NCBI RefSeq assembly: GCF_963576615.1
Contig: NC_088709.1
Location: forward strand, 19,179,243-19,243,242
Source: Watersipora subatra
Taxonomy: Eukaryota; Bryozoa; Gymnolaemata; Cheilostomatida; Watersiporidae
Direction: 5' to 3'
DNA: 64,000 nt
Positions within the stretch are counted from its first letter, which is position 1, and every line of letters starts with the position of its first letter. Under the pieces are notes generated by a model, which was not told the DNA's origin, did no database searches, and saw nothing but the letters and a program-made list of their open reading frames with translations. Of this stretch, positions 48,062 through 60,000 are shown piece by piece. A program made the position numbers and the translations under genes.

Positions 48062-49234
48062 TACATGGAGGATGACTCTAGCATGCCTGAGTAGGCAGCC
48101 AATCATCTATGTCATAGCCTGAAGTAACAACACTATGTGGGACTCTGAGCTCAGCGAGTGAGTGGTAGTGAAACCATAGGCACGGCTCTGTGTATGGTGA
48201 TTGGATGAAGTCTGGATGCTTACACAATGTATTACAAGGTAAATGTGAGTCTGCTAGGTCATATGAATGTATATGATTAGTAGTTCAGCTTGCATGAGGA
48301 AGCAATTTCTAGTAAAAAGTATGGATGATCTTTCCTTGATTGTAGTAGAGTTGATTACAAAGGCTAACCAAAGTTAATGTGCCTAACTTGATAGTTTTGG
48401 ATTCGATTGAAATGAGGTAAAAATCATGCTATATTTGGCATAGAGGTCTCTATTAATTATTTATTATATTATTTAGTCAATTATTTGACAAAGTAGCATA
48501 ATTTCCTAAAATGATAATGTCACAGTTGTAGTAGTAGCCTTAAAGAGACCACATTTAATAAATAGGTCTATGAGTAATAGTCACGGACAATTTTAGTTAG
48601 ATGAGTATTTCAATGATGCTGAGCATTTTAAATCTTACAATTATTCTACCTCTAGTCATGAAAACAGCCAATAAAAAACTTTATCAAAATTAGTTACACA
48701 GTTGACTATCTATTGAGACGTACCCGTCATAACAGGATGAGAGGAAAAGATAGTGGAGATGAGCTCAAATTTAAATTTATTAAACGTGCTAGTAAACATT
48801 TTTTTCTCAGCAGTGAACATGAAGTTCTAAATTAGCTAGTAAACATCATACGATACACTTTAAATTTGAACTTCAAATTTCTGATGCTCAAGAATATTTT
48901 GAGCCTATTCAGAGATATGGCGGAAAAAATTTACCTGTAGCAGAATAAAATGCTCATTTTGTACTGTAAGTTTCATTGACCTCCATCATCATATTTAAAA
49001 TATAAAAAAATACAACCTTTGCAGCAATGTTTTGAGGTCTGAGATCACAAGGCTCAGGTTTTGTTTTTTCTGCAAATGACCACCTTTAAATTATTATATT
49101 CATACTTCTATCATTCTTGGCTTGTAAATAATTATATCCACCCAACTACAAATATTCAGAAACATCTAGTTTCTGGTTTGTTATTGTAACCTAGTCAGGA
49201 CAACCTACTATTTTACGTGTGTTTCGCTACCATG

Positions 49235-49740
49235 AGACATAAATACCATTGTATGGTACTACCATGGTACAATACTACCATGACACACTAATAACATGGT
49301 ACACTACCACCATGGTAAATCTACACTACACTACTATCATGGTACACTATTATCATGGGGCACTACTACCATGGTACACTACTACCATAGTACACAGCTA
49401 CCATAGTACACTATCACCATGGCACACTACTACCATGTTACACTACCATGTTACACTACCACAATGTTACAATACCATCGTGGTACACTATTGTCATATT
49501 ATATTACTTCGAGAATTGGCATACTGCTAGCAAGGTACAGCGCTGAATGATTTACTTTTATCAGATACCGTTATTAGGTTACATATCTATCCAAGTACAC
49601 TGTTATCAGGTTACACCTCTACCAGAGTACACTGTTATTAGGTTACATCTCTATTACAGTATACTACCAACACAGTACACCGCCACCATGGTACACTGCT
49701 ACTATGGGACACTGCTGCTATGGTGGATAGTTTTTTTGGT
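49235..49740. repeat. Irregular CCATGGTACACTACTA array
   Basis: Many units of 11-16 bp built on the palindrome TACCATGGTA or on CAGGTTACA/GTACACTGTTA. The spacing is irregular, so this is an old array. Confidence 0.85.
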
Positions 49741-50122
49741 TGAATCTTGTTAGAACGAACTCTGGTATATTCTATTAGTTTACAAGTTAGGCTATCAAAT
49801 TTGTTTAGATTTGGTAGCTCTTGTTTTACAGACAGTTGATTGCGTTCAAGATGTTGTGCAGTGCATTTTACATCCAACAAGTAGGTACAGTAAGTGTTGT
49901 CTGTTTTATACATTATACTTGAAACAACATAAATTACATAAGAGGTTATATGTGGTTAATGATATACGGATACAACAGCAATAAAAACTTTTAAAGTACA
50001 TGTACAGTAATTATTAAATTTAGTTCAATAACTACACAGGCTTTTATAAGAGATTAACCTTAAACTTAGCAGAAAGAATCTAGCTTCAGAGACCAACAGT
50101 GTCCCATTGACCAATTTTTCAG

Positions 50123-50160
50123 ATGGATTCTGGGACAAAATAGTGAGAGAAGAGCTGGGG
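50123..50160 (+). CDS. Possible micro-exon, unknown gene
   Basis: Acceptor ccaatttttcag and a perfect donor gtaagt enclose 38 nt reading GFWDKIVREELG in one frame. Both signals are strong, but no partner exon was found. Chance is quite possible. Confidence 0.28.
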
Positions 50161-50613
50161 GTAAGTTCTTGGCTTGTCATTATTTATACACAAGCTCTAA
50201 CTGCCTTGCCGCTGCCAATAGATGGGTTTATATACTGAGACCAAGACAGACCTCCTAATTTAGTTAATGTTGATCGGTCTATTAAAAATTGCCTTCTTTA
50301 GGCCACTACTCATACTAAATACTTTTAAAAAATATAAAACAAAATATCTCCTATAGTTGTCTGTTTAGGAAATACTAGTACGCTGGCAGGCCTGAGTGCT
50401 GTGAGAGATCATCGTGAGTAATACATACACACATGTTGCGGCAAAAATGTTGCTGCTAGATGAGGAAAGAAGGTTTAGTGGGTAGGTGATAATGCACTTA
50501 GGGATTCTGTTTAGTGGTTCAATTCTTGAGTGATGCAGTATTTTTTTCTGATGCTTCCAGCGTGGCCTCAAGCAGACCGACATACACAGCTTTTATTATA
50601 GCAAAGATGAGGA

Positions 50614-50841
50614 TTTATATAATTTCAAGTTTATAACTCATATATCAGTGTTCTGTGCCTTTAATGCACAGAACACTGATATATGAATGTGCATGTGTGC
50701 GTGCACGCCGTGTGGGTGTGTGTCATCATGCATACCTTTGTCTATCATCATTAAATTTAATTTAATGATGACAGATAAAGGTATGCAAGATGAAACACAG
50801 AGAACACTGATATACGAATTCATAAACTTGAAATTATATAA
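50614..50841. repeat. Compound inverted repeat with two inner hairpins
   Basis: The outer arms of about 43 bp start TTATATAATTTCAAGTTTAT on the left and return at 50796-50841. Inside lie a perfect hairpin at 50641-50683 (18-bp arms, GTTCTGTGC/GCACAGAAC) and a near-perfect one at 50730-50786 (GCATACCTTTGTC / GACAGATAAAGGTATGC). The single strand would fold as a multi-way junction. Confidence 0.9.
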
Positions 50842-51639
50842 GGTATATATTAAGGGTATAATATTAATATATTGTATAAATGATATATAAGGTAAATTAT
50901 ATAAGGTTAATAAGTTTTATTAATTTTCTGTTTCTGAGTTGTCTATTAAACTGGGCTCTCTGACTCATATCCATCTCTAATTATATGCTATCACTTGGGC
51001 TACTCCACTAACAGCCATCTTAGGTCAGTCAGAGTACTGGGGTGACGGGCATATAAAACAGTAATTCACTTGTAGTTTTTGGTTCACTTGAGTACTTCAA
51101 ATCGTTAGATTAGGAAATATTAACTTTGTTTACACTGGTCAAGGCCATTTAACGAAAATCCGACCAACAGACCAAAAAAATGCAAAATAGTGAAGTAAAT
51201 TATGTGTATTGAAATAAAAAGCTTTTTTCAAATACATGTAGCACTGCTCTATAATGTAAATTGGCAGAATTTGGGTGTCTGGTATAACGTGTAGCAGTTT
51301 TTTTTTGGGGAAGTAGGAGATTGAAGATGGTCAAGCAGAATAGAGATATGATTTGAGTATTTTAGACAGCAAATATCTAAAAACAGAGTTAGCTTTTCAG
51401 CATTAAGGACAGTTAGACGCTGATCGGAACTGTCCATATCAGGTAGCATAATCTTGAAGCATGATTTTTAAAGATTTGCATCGCAGACTTGGAACGCTAA
51501 CTCTGCTGTCAGCCTGAATCTTTATTGACTTTCGCACAATGATTCTTCGGCAGCAGAGAATTAGAATAAAGTAGAGAATGGTCTTTTTTCACTTACTATA
51601 TAGGTTCTGTTGATGAAGAGAGATACTGGAATCTATATA

Positions 51640-51996
51640 AATCTCAATGTTTGTCATTGATCATTTGTCCTTTGTGCGTCCCGTCATAGCGATAAAGTTA
51701 TAGGAATATGAACTAAGAACTTTCAGGTTTGTAGGCAGTGAGTCTATCTACTAAGCCGAGCAGCTACATTGCTATACAATAGAACAAGTGTGTGCATACT
51801 TATGCAGCACTTGCAAAACTACTAGCATGTTTCAAGCTCATGATTGCTTGAAAGACCATTACGTGTAACATAGCAAGATGGCTTCAGATGAAGAACACAT
51901 CTCCTATTATAGTTAGTTATTAGCTTTACTAGCTTATGTTACTCAAGTTCATTGGGTAATTATTTTACTATCCATGCGATGCTGGTAATTCAACTA
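51640..51996 (-). repeat. Dispersed repeat C, short copy
   Basis: Head TATATAAATCTCAATGTTTG, a degenerate tRNA-like part near 51700-51775 on the minus strand, and tail CCATGCGATGCTGGTAATTC followed by AACTAGT. Confidence 0.6.
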
Positions 51997-52499
51997 GTAA
52001 GAAATTAAAGAAACAAAATATGCCAGCAAAATGTTCTTCACATACCTATATTCTACACTATTTTCTGGAAATAAGTTATCATTGGTTGTAGCATTTAGTC
52101 GTTACATCATCAAATAACTTGTCAATGTGGTAGTTGTCTATTGTTACTTGACAAAACATGCGTTTTAACAAAATTAGAGAAAATTTTTGCTTCAAATGAT
52201 CCAAAAGCGTGATTGTAAAAAACTGCTCGACAATATTGTGTTAGAAGACCATTTCATTGTGACCAGACCATTCTAGGAATCAAGCCTAAAGTACTATTGT
52301 GCCTACCAAATACTTTCTTATAGTTTGGCAATCACTACTATGCTAACTAATAAGAGATACACAACCTCACTTTCCTATGCCTAGTGTTTATTGTGTTTGA
52401 CCGAAAGTAAAGCTGAAATCTTACGATATTCTGAGAACAATAACAACGATAACATTTCATCGGTGTATCGTTATTAATACTAGGAGACTGGTTGTCATG

Positions 52500-52519
52500 T
52501 GTGCCGTGAGAGATCGTCA

Positions 52520-52550
<31 letters not shown>

Positions 52551-53170
52551 ATTTATTTTCATCAACAGAAACAATACAGAAAAATAAACTGCATATTAGT
52601 AAATATATCAGGTTAATTACAAATTAGTGAGAAAATGAAGAGTATTGCAAAATTCACTCAACCTGAGCACGAGATAATGATGATGGAGCCATAGGTGCGC
52701 TGTAGCCCAGCTAATGTTGTGCAAGCCCCAAAAACAGTCAACAGCAGCAGAACAAAGGCAGGCCTCAGCCCACCCTAGTCAGAGAGACAGGAGATAGCAT
52801 TTTACTTGTTTTTTAAAGTCAAATTCGTTTACAATTTTCTTCAATCTGTCAGGTAGGTTATTCCAATAATAGGTTGTTTGATATTGAATAGTTTTTTGCC
52901 CAGCACTAGATGTAAACAAGGGAATATGAAGATTTAGAACAGAGTGACAAGTACTATAAGAGTGTGTTGGTCCCCCATTCCCAGATGAATAAAATACAGT
53001 ATGACCCCTTAGCAGCATCTTTAACGTATATAACTTATCTATAGGTAAAATATTAGTTTGAGTAAACAATTCTTTTGATGGATAGTCAAAAGGGTTTATG
53101 ACATATAATTCGCACTAGCTTTTTCTGAAAGACTTTAATTTTATTTAAAAATATGTGTAGTAACTATGTG
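52500..53170 (-). pseudogene. LINE 3' end (RT C-terminus and 3' UTR)
   Basis: The minus strand reads FTQTNILPIDKLYTLKMLL and, near the end, YYWNNLPDRLKKIVNEFDF, then KKQVKCYLLSL stop. This is the C-terminal domain of a Jockey/CR1-like reverse transcriptase protein. Downstream is about 240 bp of probable 3' UTR with AATAAA, ending in a CA/CG microsatellite near 52519-52550. It is truncated at the 5' side near 53170. The hydrophobic frame at 52675-52776 looks like an exon but is part of this UTR. Confidence 0.78.
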
Positions 53171-53641
53171 CATAATTATTCTTAGATATGGAAAGGAAGG
53201 TTGATTGGTGCAGATGGTGATACATTTGCATGAGAATCCGTCACCTAGGTTCTCAGGGAGCTACAGTTGTGGATTTCGATCAATTTTCAATAAATATTTT
53301 TTCCTAACGTTCTTTAGTGTGACTTTCGACAAACAGACACCAGTCTTATTATAGTAAAGATTTCTAACACTCAGTAATATATATTACCAAAAGATCCACA
53401 TAATTTGAAGCTTGAAAAACAAATCATGATAAGACAGAGACCAAAATACCAAAACAACATAAATGAAAGACTTATTGTTGCAAAAGGAATCATTGTGATA
53501 TGAACAAACTAGTGGAACAAAAGAAACTGAAAAAGTGTAACATCTATAAATCACAGCTAATCAGTGAACATGATACAGTTTAGTAGTAAAAATAGGTCAA
53601 TTAATAAAGCACCAATAATCATGAAGATGAAATATACAACT

Positions 53642-53865
53642 TTGAAATCTGTATTTACATTGGGCTTTTCTCTATGGAATAGCTCTATGAAATCTGTAAT
53701 TACATAGGGCTTCTCTCTATGGAATAGCTCTATGAAATCTGTAATTACATAAGGCTTCTCGCTATGGAATAGCTCTATGAAATCTGTAATTACATTGGGC
53801 TTCTCTCTATGGAATAGCTCTATGAAATCTGTAATTACATAGGGCTCCTCGCTATGGAATAGCTT
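53642..53865. repeat. 45-bp tandem repeat, five copies
   Basis: Unit contains GAAATCTGTAATTACATAGG and CTATGGAATAGCTCTAT. It lies 200-425 nt past the stop of the GRAMD4-like gene, possibly within its 3' UTR. Confidence 0.95.
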
Positions 53866-54066
53866 ATCTTCAAAGTGAGCAGTTGTGCATAAATTAACTT
53901 AAAGTGTGCATAAACCTATTACGATAAAGAAAAACCCTATGAAAAAAACTTTCCACACAATCAAATAGAAGTCAGAGGCTGGAGGGACATGATGCATCAA
54001 TTATTGTCTATTTCTAGATACCACATAAATGTCAGCTCCGTTAACTGACCGTAGCATAGGCTAAAA

Positions 54067-57000
54067 TCAGCTAGCGGTAGTGCTCGATGCTTCCCCAAGG
54101 TCATCATCTGGGTCAGCAAGGTCGCTGAGCCTAATCTCGCTAGCCAGGTGCTCATGAGACAGCGCATACTGTAGTTGATTCCTTCTGCCTATCTCAAGAA
54201 GTGTCTGATAGCAGTCATCACGGTGCAAAAGTCCTCCAAACACGTGCGGCTACAAACAACCAGATCAGAAACCATACATATATTTTTAGTGACGGAAAAG
54301 TAAAGCGTTAATTTGAAAAAGGTAGTTGACATAATCACGGATAGTTGGTTGGTCTTCAATAATGGAAACAGCCATACAACATTTTATTGATGATTGCATC
54401 TAGAGGATGCGCATCACCACTTTCAACAACCTCTACAGTAATCCCACTACTTTCAACAACCTCTACAGTAATCCCACTACTTTCAAAAACCTCTACAGTA
54501 ATCCCACCACTTTCAACAACCTCTACAGTAATCCCACCCCTTTCAACAACCTCTACAATAATCCCACCATTTTCAACAACCTCTACAGTAATCCCACCCC
54601 TTTCAACAACCTCTACAGTAATCCCACCACTTTCAACAACCTCTACAGTAATCCCACTACTTTCAACAACCTCTACAGTAATCCCACCATTTTCAACAAC
54701 CTCTACAGTAATCCCACCACTTTCAACAACCTCTACAGTAATCCCACCATTTTCAACAACCTCTACAGTAATCCCACCCCTTTCAACAACCTCTACAGTA
54801 ATCCCACCACTTTCAACAACCTCTACAGTAATCCCACCCCTTTCAACAACCTCTACAGTAATCCCACCCCTTTCAACAACATCTACAGCAATTCCACCAC
54901 TTTCAACAACCTCTACAGTAATCACACCCCTTTCAACAACCTCTACAGTAATGACTTCTTCATGCCAAAAACATATTATTATAAATTCCCTAGGTTGGTC
55001 ATTAGTGTGATGGAGTGCAAAAAGGCTGACTACTACGCATTTTACTTGCAAGTACACAATCTTTTAGTTACACACATCTAGGGGATTATACAACGAAATT
55101 TGGCTGAATTTGTAATATTGGAGCAGCTACATATAAGGAACTCTGCATGTGCTATTTTTTAAATACTTATATAAGATAATGAAACCAAAACTAAGATTCA
55201 ACTAGCATTATATTTAGCATAATATATTATATAATTATTATAATTATATTTAGTAATAATATTTATCATAATATATTACATTACATTTCGCTGAAGTTCG
55301 TGCTTTTGCAATAGCGATAAAGCACCGCTTGTATTGATACATGGCCGCACACAATAGACTTAAAATCAAATCATTAGCAATAGACAGTTGAAGAATTAGA
55401 TGGAATGACAACCTATTATATATTATATATTAGTGATAAGATGAGTTCTCATGACCAGTACTGGAGGTTATTAAACAGAGTTCTTCAAAAGCAGGGTCAG
55501 CAGTAAAAAATGCTGTCAATATACATTGCGTAGAGCATCGAACTTTTAGTGAGTCGGGTAGATAGGTTACAACCGTAATAGCACGACTTCATGCTTGTTA
55601 TTGACCAATCATACAGATGAAGCCAAACAATTGTTGATTAATTCATGAAGAAATTACTCATACTTTCAATTAAAGCAAATATGTCTGCCAATAACCATAA
55701 TTTGCAACATACATAGACTTTGCTGCTGTCACACTTTTTTTAAATGATAAATTTAAATTTAAGAGAGGATGAATCCTCATTGATATGAACTTGACCTGCA
55801 ATGTGAAAACAACTTCTTAAACTGGTGAATATTGGCCAGAATTTTAATTTGCCACTCCAGACATCAGAAATGCTCTGTTCTGTCACATTTCAACAATACC
55901 AAACCTCAAGTTTCTAGTCAGCATCAAAAGAAATAAATTAAGAGTGCATGAATAAAAGAACAAAACAGGTTAGTAGCCGTGCTCAATCGACTTATTCGGT
56001 GCTTGTCGACTCAATTTCACGATAGAATTTTTTGCACATTGCAAATGTCATACCGTAAAAGCGCATGAATGAACTGAAAATAAAATGTTGTCTATTATTA
56101 CAATAACCTGCTGTGTTTCCATATTCCGTAGTGCAAAAAGCTTTCATTTTCACTGTGTAAGTTTACTAATAAATGAATACAGGAGCAGGTGCTTTGAAAA
56201 TAGGAGTAGTCTCTAGGGTTGAAATTCTCCAAAGATAGTTGTTAACTATCTTGTTCACAATAGATAAATAGTTGTTAACTAAATATCCAAAGGATAGTCA
56301 CAAGACAACTGAACCAATAGTTTTAATGGAAGTTCGGAAATAAAACCCAGGAGATGGAGCTAAACAGGAAACCAGGTCAATGCATGCTAATAGCAGTTTA
56401 ATAAGAAGCGTCACACCTTCAAATTTGATGAAGACTTATAAATCCACGTTGCCATCTTGCTAAAAGTATCTATTAATCGGAACTAGCTATTTATTAGGAA
56501 CAGTACAGCAGGTACTTGCAGATGAACATCGTGCTACTAACACCAACCGATGCGAACATCCAGTAATACATAGACTATGGAATGTTAATAGAAACAGCTT
56601 TACTTTTCCTATCACCAGTGTCATTCAAAGAGTCTTAAAGTAACAATAAAAAATTGTCAGAATGAAATGCAGTAGAGTAAGTAAAACTATTAGGAGAATG
56701 AATTAGACCTTCGCCATCAGAGAGATTACTGGCATGCACACTGCCCTCACCAGCAGCTACATGTTTGTATAGTAACGAAGTTAGTAGTAACAACACACGA
56801 CTCATACTTAGTAGTTAGCACAACGGCTGAAGTTGAGAGAAAGTTTATCGAATTGTGGAATGAGTGTGAACCAGTGTCAGAGGCATTCTCTGGGATTGAA
56901 GTATGGTATCTTAATAAACTGCGAGTTTACATAAAATAGTCTCACGCAGTCTAATGGCAATGCAAGCCAAGTTTATAAGTCACTTGAAAATGATGTGATC

Positions 57001-60000
57001 ATCACTGCAGGGTAGCTAGTGAACTCTATTTAGTTGACAAGTCATATAGACAATGGTACAATGTGAATCAGTTTATCAGAAAAATGTTAGCTTCATTCAT
57101 GTATATGACTAGACCTCGACATGACTATTTTCTTCTAATACAAACGCCTTTGACTTCTCCAAATTCCGACTAACTAAACGTCCAACAAACGTTGTCTAGC
57201 ATCTCCCAGTACACGCACTATAAAATGCTGATCCAATGATCTAAGGCTAGCAAGCTTCCACCATAAAGCATACATATATGATACGTTATCAGTAAATATG
57301 CTCACTCTCTCAAATCCCTCCTCAGCAATCTCTAATGACATGCCATTGCCAGGTAGGAAGGTGACAGGCTTCTTCTTGTCCACTCTGGTGATGCTCGCTA
57401 GAGGGATGGCCTTACGCGCCTCCTGTCTCACCAGCTCGTAGCACAAAAAGCTGCAGTTAGTAAAAAGCCTATAAGTTTTAAGCAGCACTCATGAATTCTA
57501 CAGACATCAAGACGTTCTCTCTCATATCATATTGACCGCTCTCTTTAAAGTTAAATTTGCACATAACCGTACTTAATTTTATTACCAATTATGGATATTT
57601 TGCTACCATTTGCGATTGTCTTTTATGTTTGAGGAGATTTGACTACCACGATATGTCAAGATTAAAATTGACAAAACTTGATCGCTGTTGAAATGCTCAG
57701 ATCAAGCGAAAGAGCGATTATGACATTTACAATTGCCAAGAGCCGATATCCAATGCAACAGCAATAGCCAATATCAACTCTGGCAACGATAGCAACTAGT
57801 GCCGTCACTTCATGCATATTTTTCTCCTCAGCGTCTTTCTCCTTTGTTGATTTGAATTTTTAAACATCCAGTCAGATCACCTCAAACATCAAAAACAATT
57901 GCAAATGACAGAAAAGTACCGATACTTTCTAATAAAACCTATTAATACTTTGTGCAAGTTGATTTTTAAACCCCATAATAATAATAACAATAATAATAAT
58001 AACAACTGTAGAAATAACAGTGGCAGAAGAGAAAGTGAGGAAGGGGGCTCTGAGAATTGACAACTACAGACAGGGAACACTAACCTGGGGGTAAGGTACA
58101 GTTTAGCATGTTTGTTATAAGCAGCACTCAGACTAAGTGAACTCATGTTGCTCAGGTATATGCAGTGTCTCCCTCCCTTAAATGCTACAAAAACAAACGC
58201 TATGAAAGTACATGCATATATTGCTCAACTGTGTATGGTTATTACACAAAAGCACGTCTGCATGACCATCGCTCATACTAATATACACTATTATTGACAA
58301 AACCTGTTGCTATGGAAACCTTCATCTTACATTCCTCAAGCTGTCATCAAATGCTATTTACTGTCCTGATAAACCTACGAGTGTTGGAGATAGGCCTTTC
58401 CTCGTCTGGAAGGTGAAATCTCTCGCAGAATGAACGATCCTCTTCTGTCATAGCTTGCTCTGAAGAGCTCACTTCACTCAAGGTAGAATTGTGTCGAGAG
58501 CTATCAGTAAGGGACCGGTTGAGCATTTGGTTCTTAGGTAGTACCAGCTGCATTACATAACCATGTTTGTGTAGTTACTGAGAGACTAGGCTAGGCATGC
58601 ATCTGATCCAGCAAGTGTCATGTGTGACAGTTATACTAAATTTAATAGCCCATGCATTGGGTTCATGCATACAATAACTTTCATGTAGTTGTTTAATAAC
58701 TGACACCTTCATTACGCGAATTATTGCTTATTGCCTTAATATAATCCAATGCAAAAGCCATCCAAATTTGAAAAATTATACGGTGATGGTCATACATTGC
58801 ATAGACAAACATGGTGGTAGTCATAAACATGTTGCTCTGAAGGTATCGTGTGCTGCTATGAAGGTATCAAGTACTACTATGATAGTATCATGTACTGCTA
58901 TGAAGGTATCGTGTGCTGCTATGAAGGTATCGTGTGCTAATATGAAGGTATCGTGTGCTGCTATGAAGGTATCGTGTACTGCTATGAAGGTATCGTGCTC
59001 TGCTATGAAGGTATTTTGCGCTGCTATGAAGGTATCGTGTGCTGCTATGAAGGTATCATGTACTGCTATGAAGGTATCATGTGCTGCTATGAAGGTATCA
59101 TGCACTGCTATGAAGGTATCGTGTGCTGCTATGGAGGTATCATGTGCTGCTATGAAGGTATCATGCACTGCTATGATAGTATCATGTACTGCTATGAAGG
59201 TATCGTGTGCTGCTATGAAGGTATCATGTACTGCTATGATAGTATCCTGTACTGTTATGAAGGTATCATGTGCTGCTATGGAGGTATCATGTGCAGCTAT
59301 GAAGGGATCATGCACTGCTATGATAGTGTCATGTACTGCTATGAAGGTATCGTGTGCTGCTATGATAGTATCATGTACTGCTATGATAGTATCATGTACT
59401 GCTATGAAGGTATCAAGTACTGCTATGATAGTATCATGTACTGCTATGAAGGTATCGTGTGCTGCTATGAAGGTATCGTGTGCTGCTATGAAGGTATCGT
59501 GTGCTGCTATGAAGGTATCGTGTGCTGCTATGAAGGTATCGTGTGCTGCTATGATAGTATTGTGTGCTGCTATGATAGTATCGTGTGCTGCTATGATAGT
59601 ATCGTGTGCTGCTATGATAGTAGCGTGTGCTGCTATGATAGTATCGTGTGCTGCTATGAAGGTATCGTGTGCTGCTATGATAGTATCGTGTGCTGCTATG
59701 ATAGTAGCGTGTGCTGCTATGATAGTATCGTGTGCTGCTATGATAGTATCGTGTGCTGCTATGATAGTATCGTGTGCTGCTATGATAGTAGCGTGTGCTG
59801 CTATGATAGTATCGTGTGCTGCTATGATAGTATCGTGTGCTGCTATGATATGCTGCATTTTCGTTGTACTGGCTCCCATCAAAATCAATTTACCAACAAA
59901 TTATTTGAACTACCTGGTTGTTTGCTTTACGCAGTTTCTGCTTCTCCAGTTCAGCATCTGTGACAAGGTTGGAGTAGAGTCGGCTCGTCCCGTCATACCT

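Larger units (their letters stand above)
48008..54066. other. Intergenic stretch between gene C and the GRAMD4-like gene
   Basis: It contains an ACCATGGTACACT array, a compound inverted repeat, a repeat C copy, a LINE 3' end and a 45-bp array, each listed separately. One exon-like segment (50123-50160) could not be joined to a gene. Confidence 0.55.

Noticed and set aside
52675-52776. Hydrophobic exon with splice-like ends (GLRPAFVLLLLTVFG)
   Set aside because: It follows directly after the LINE stop codon and leads to its AATAAA and microsatellite tail, so it is most likely LINE 3' UTR.
54356-55081. Repetitive 200-codon proteins on both strands
   Set aside because: They are a product of the 30-bp array in a GRAMD4-like intron; no codon bias or splice support.
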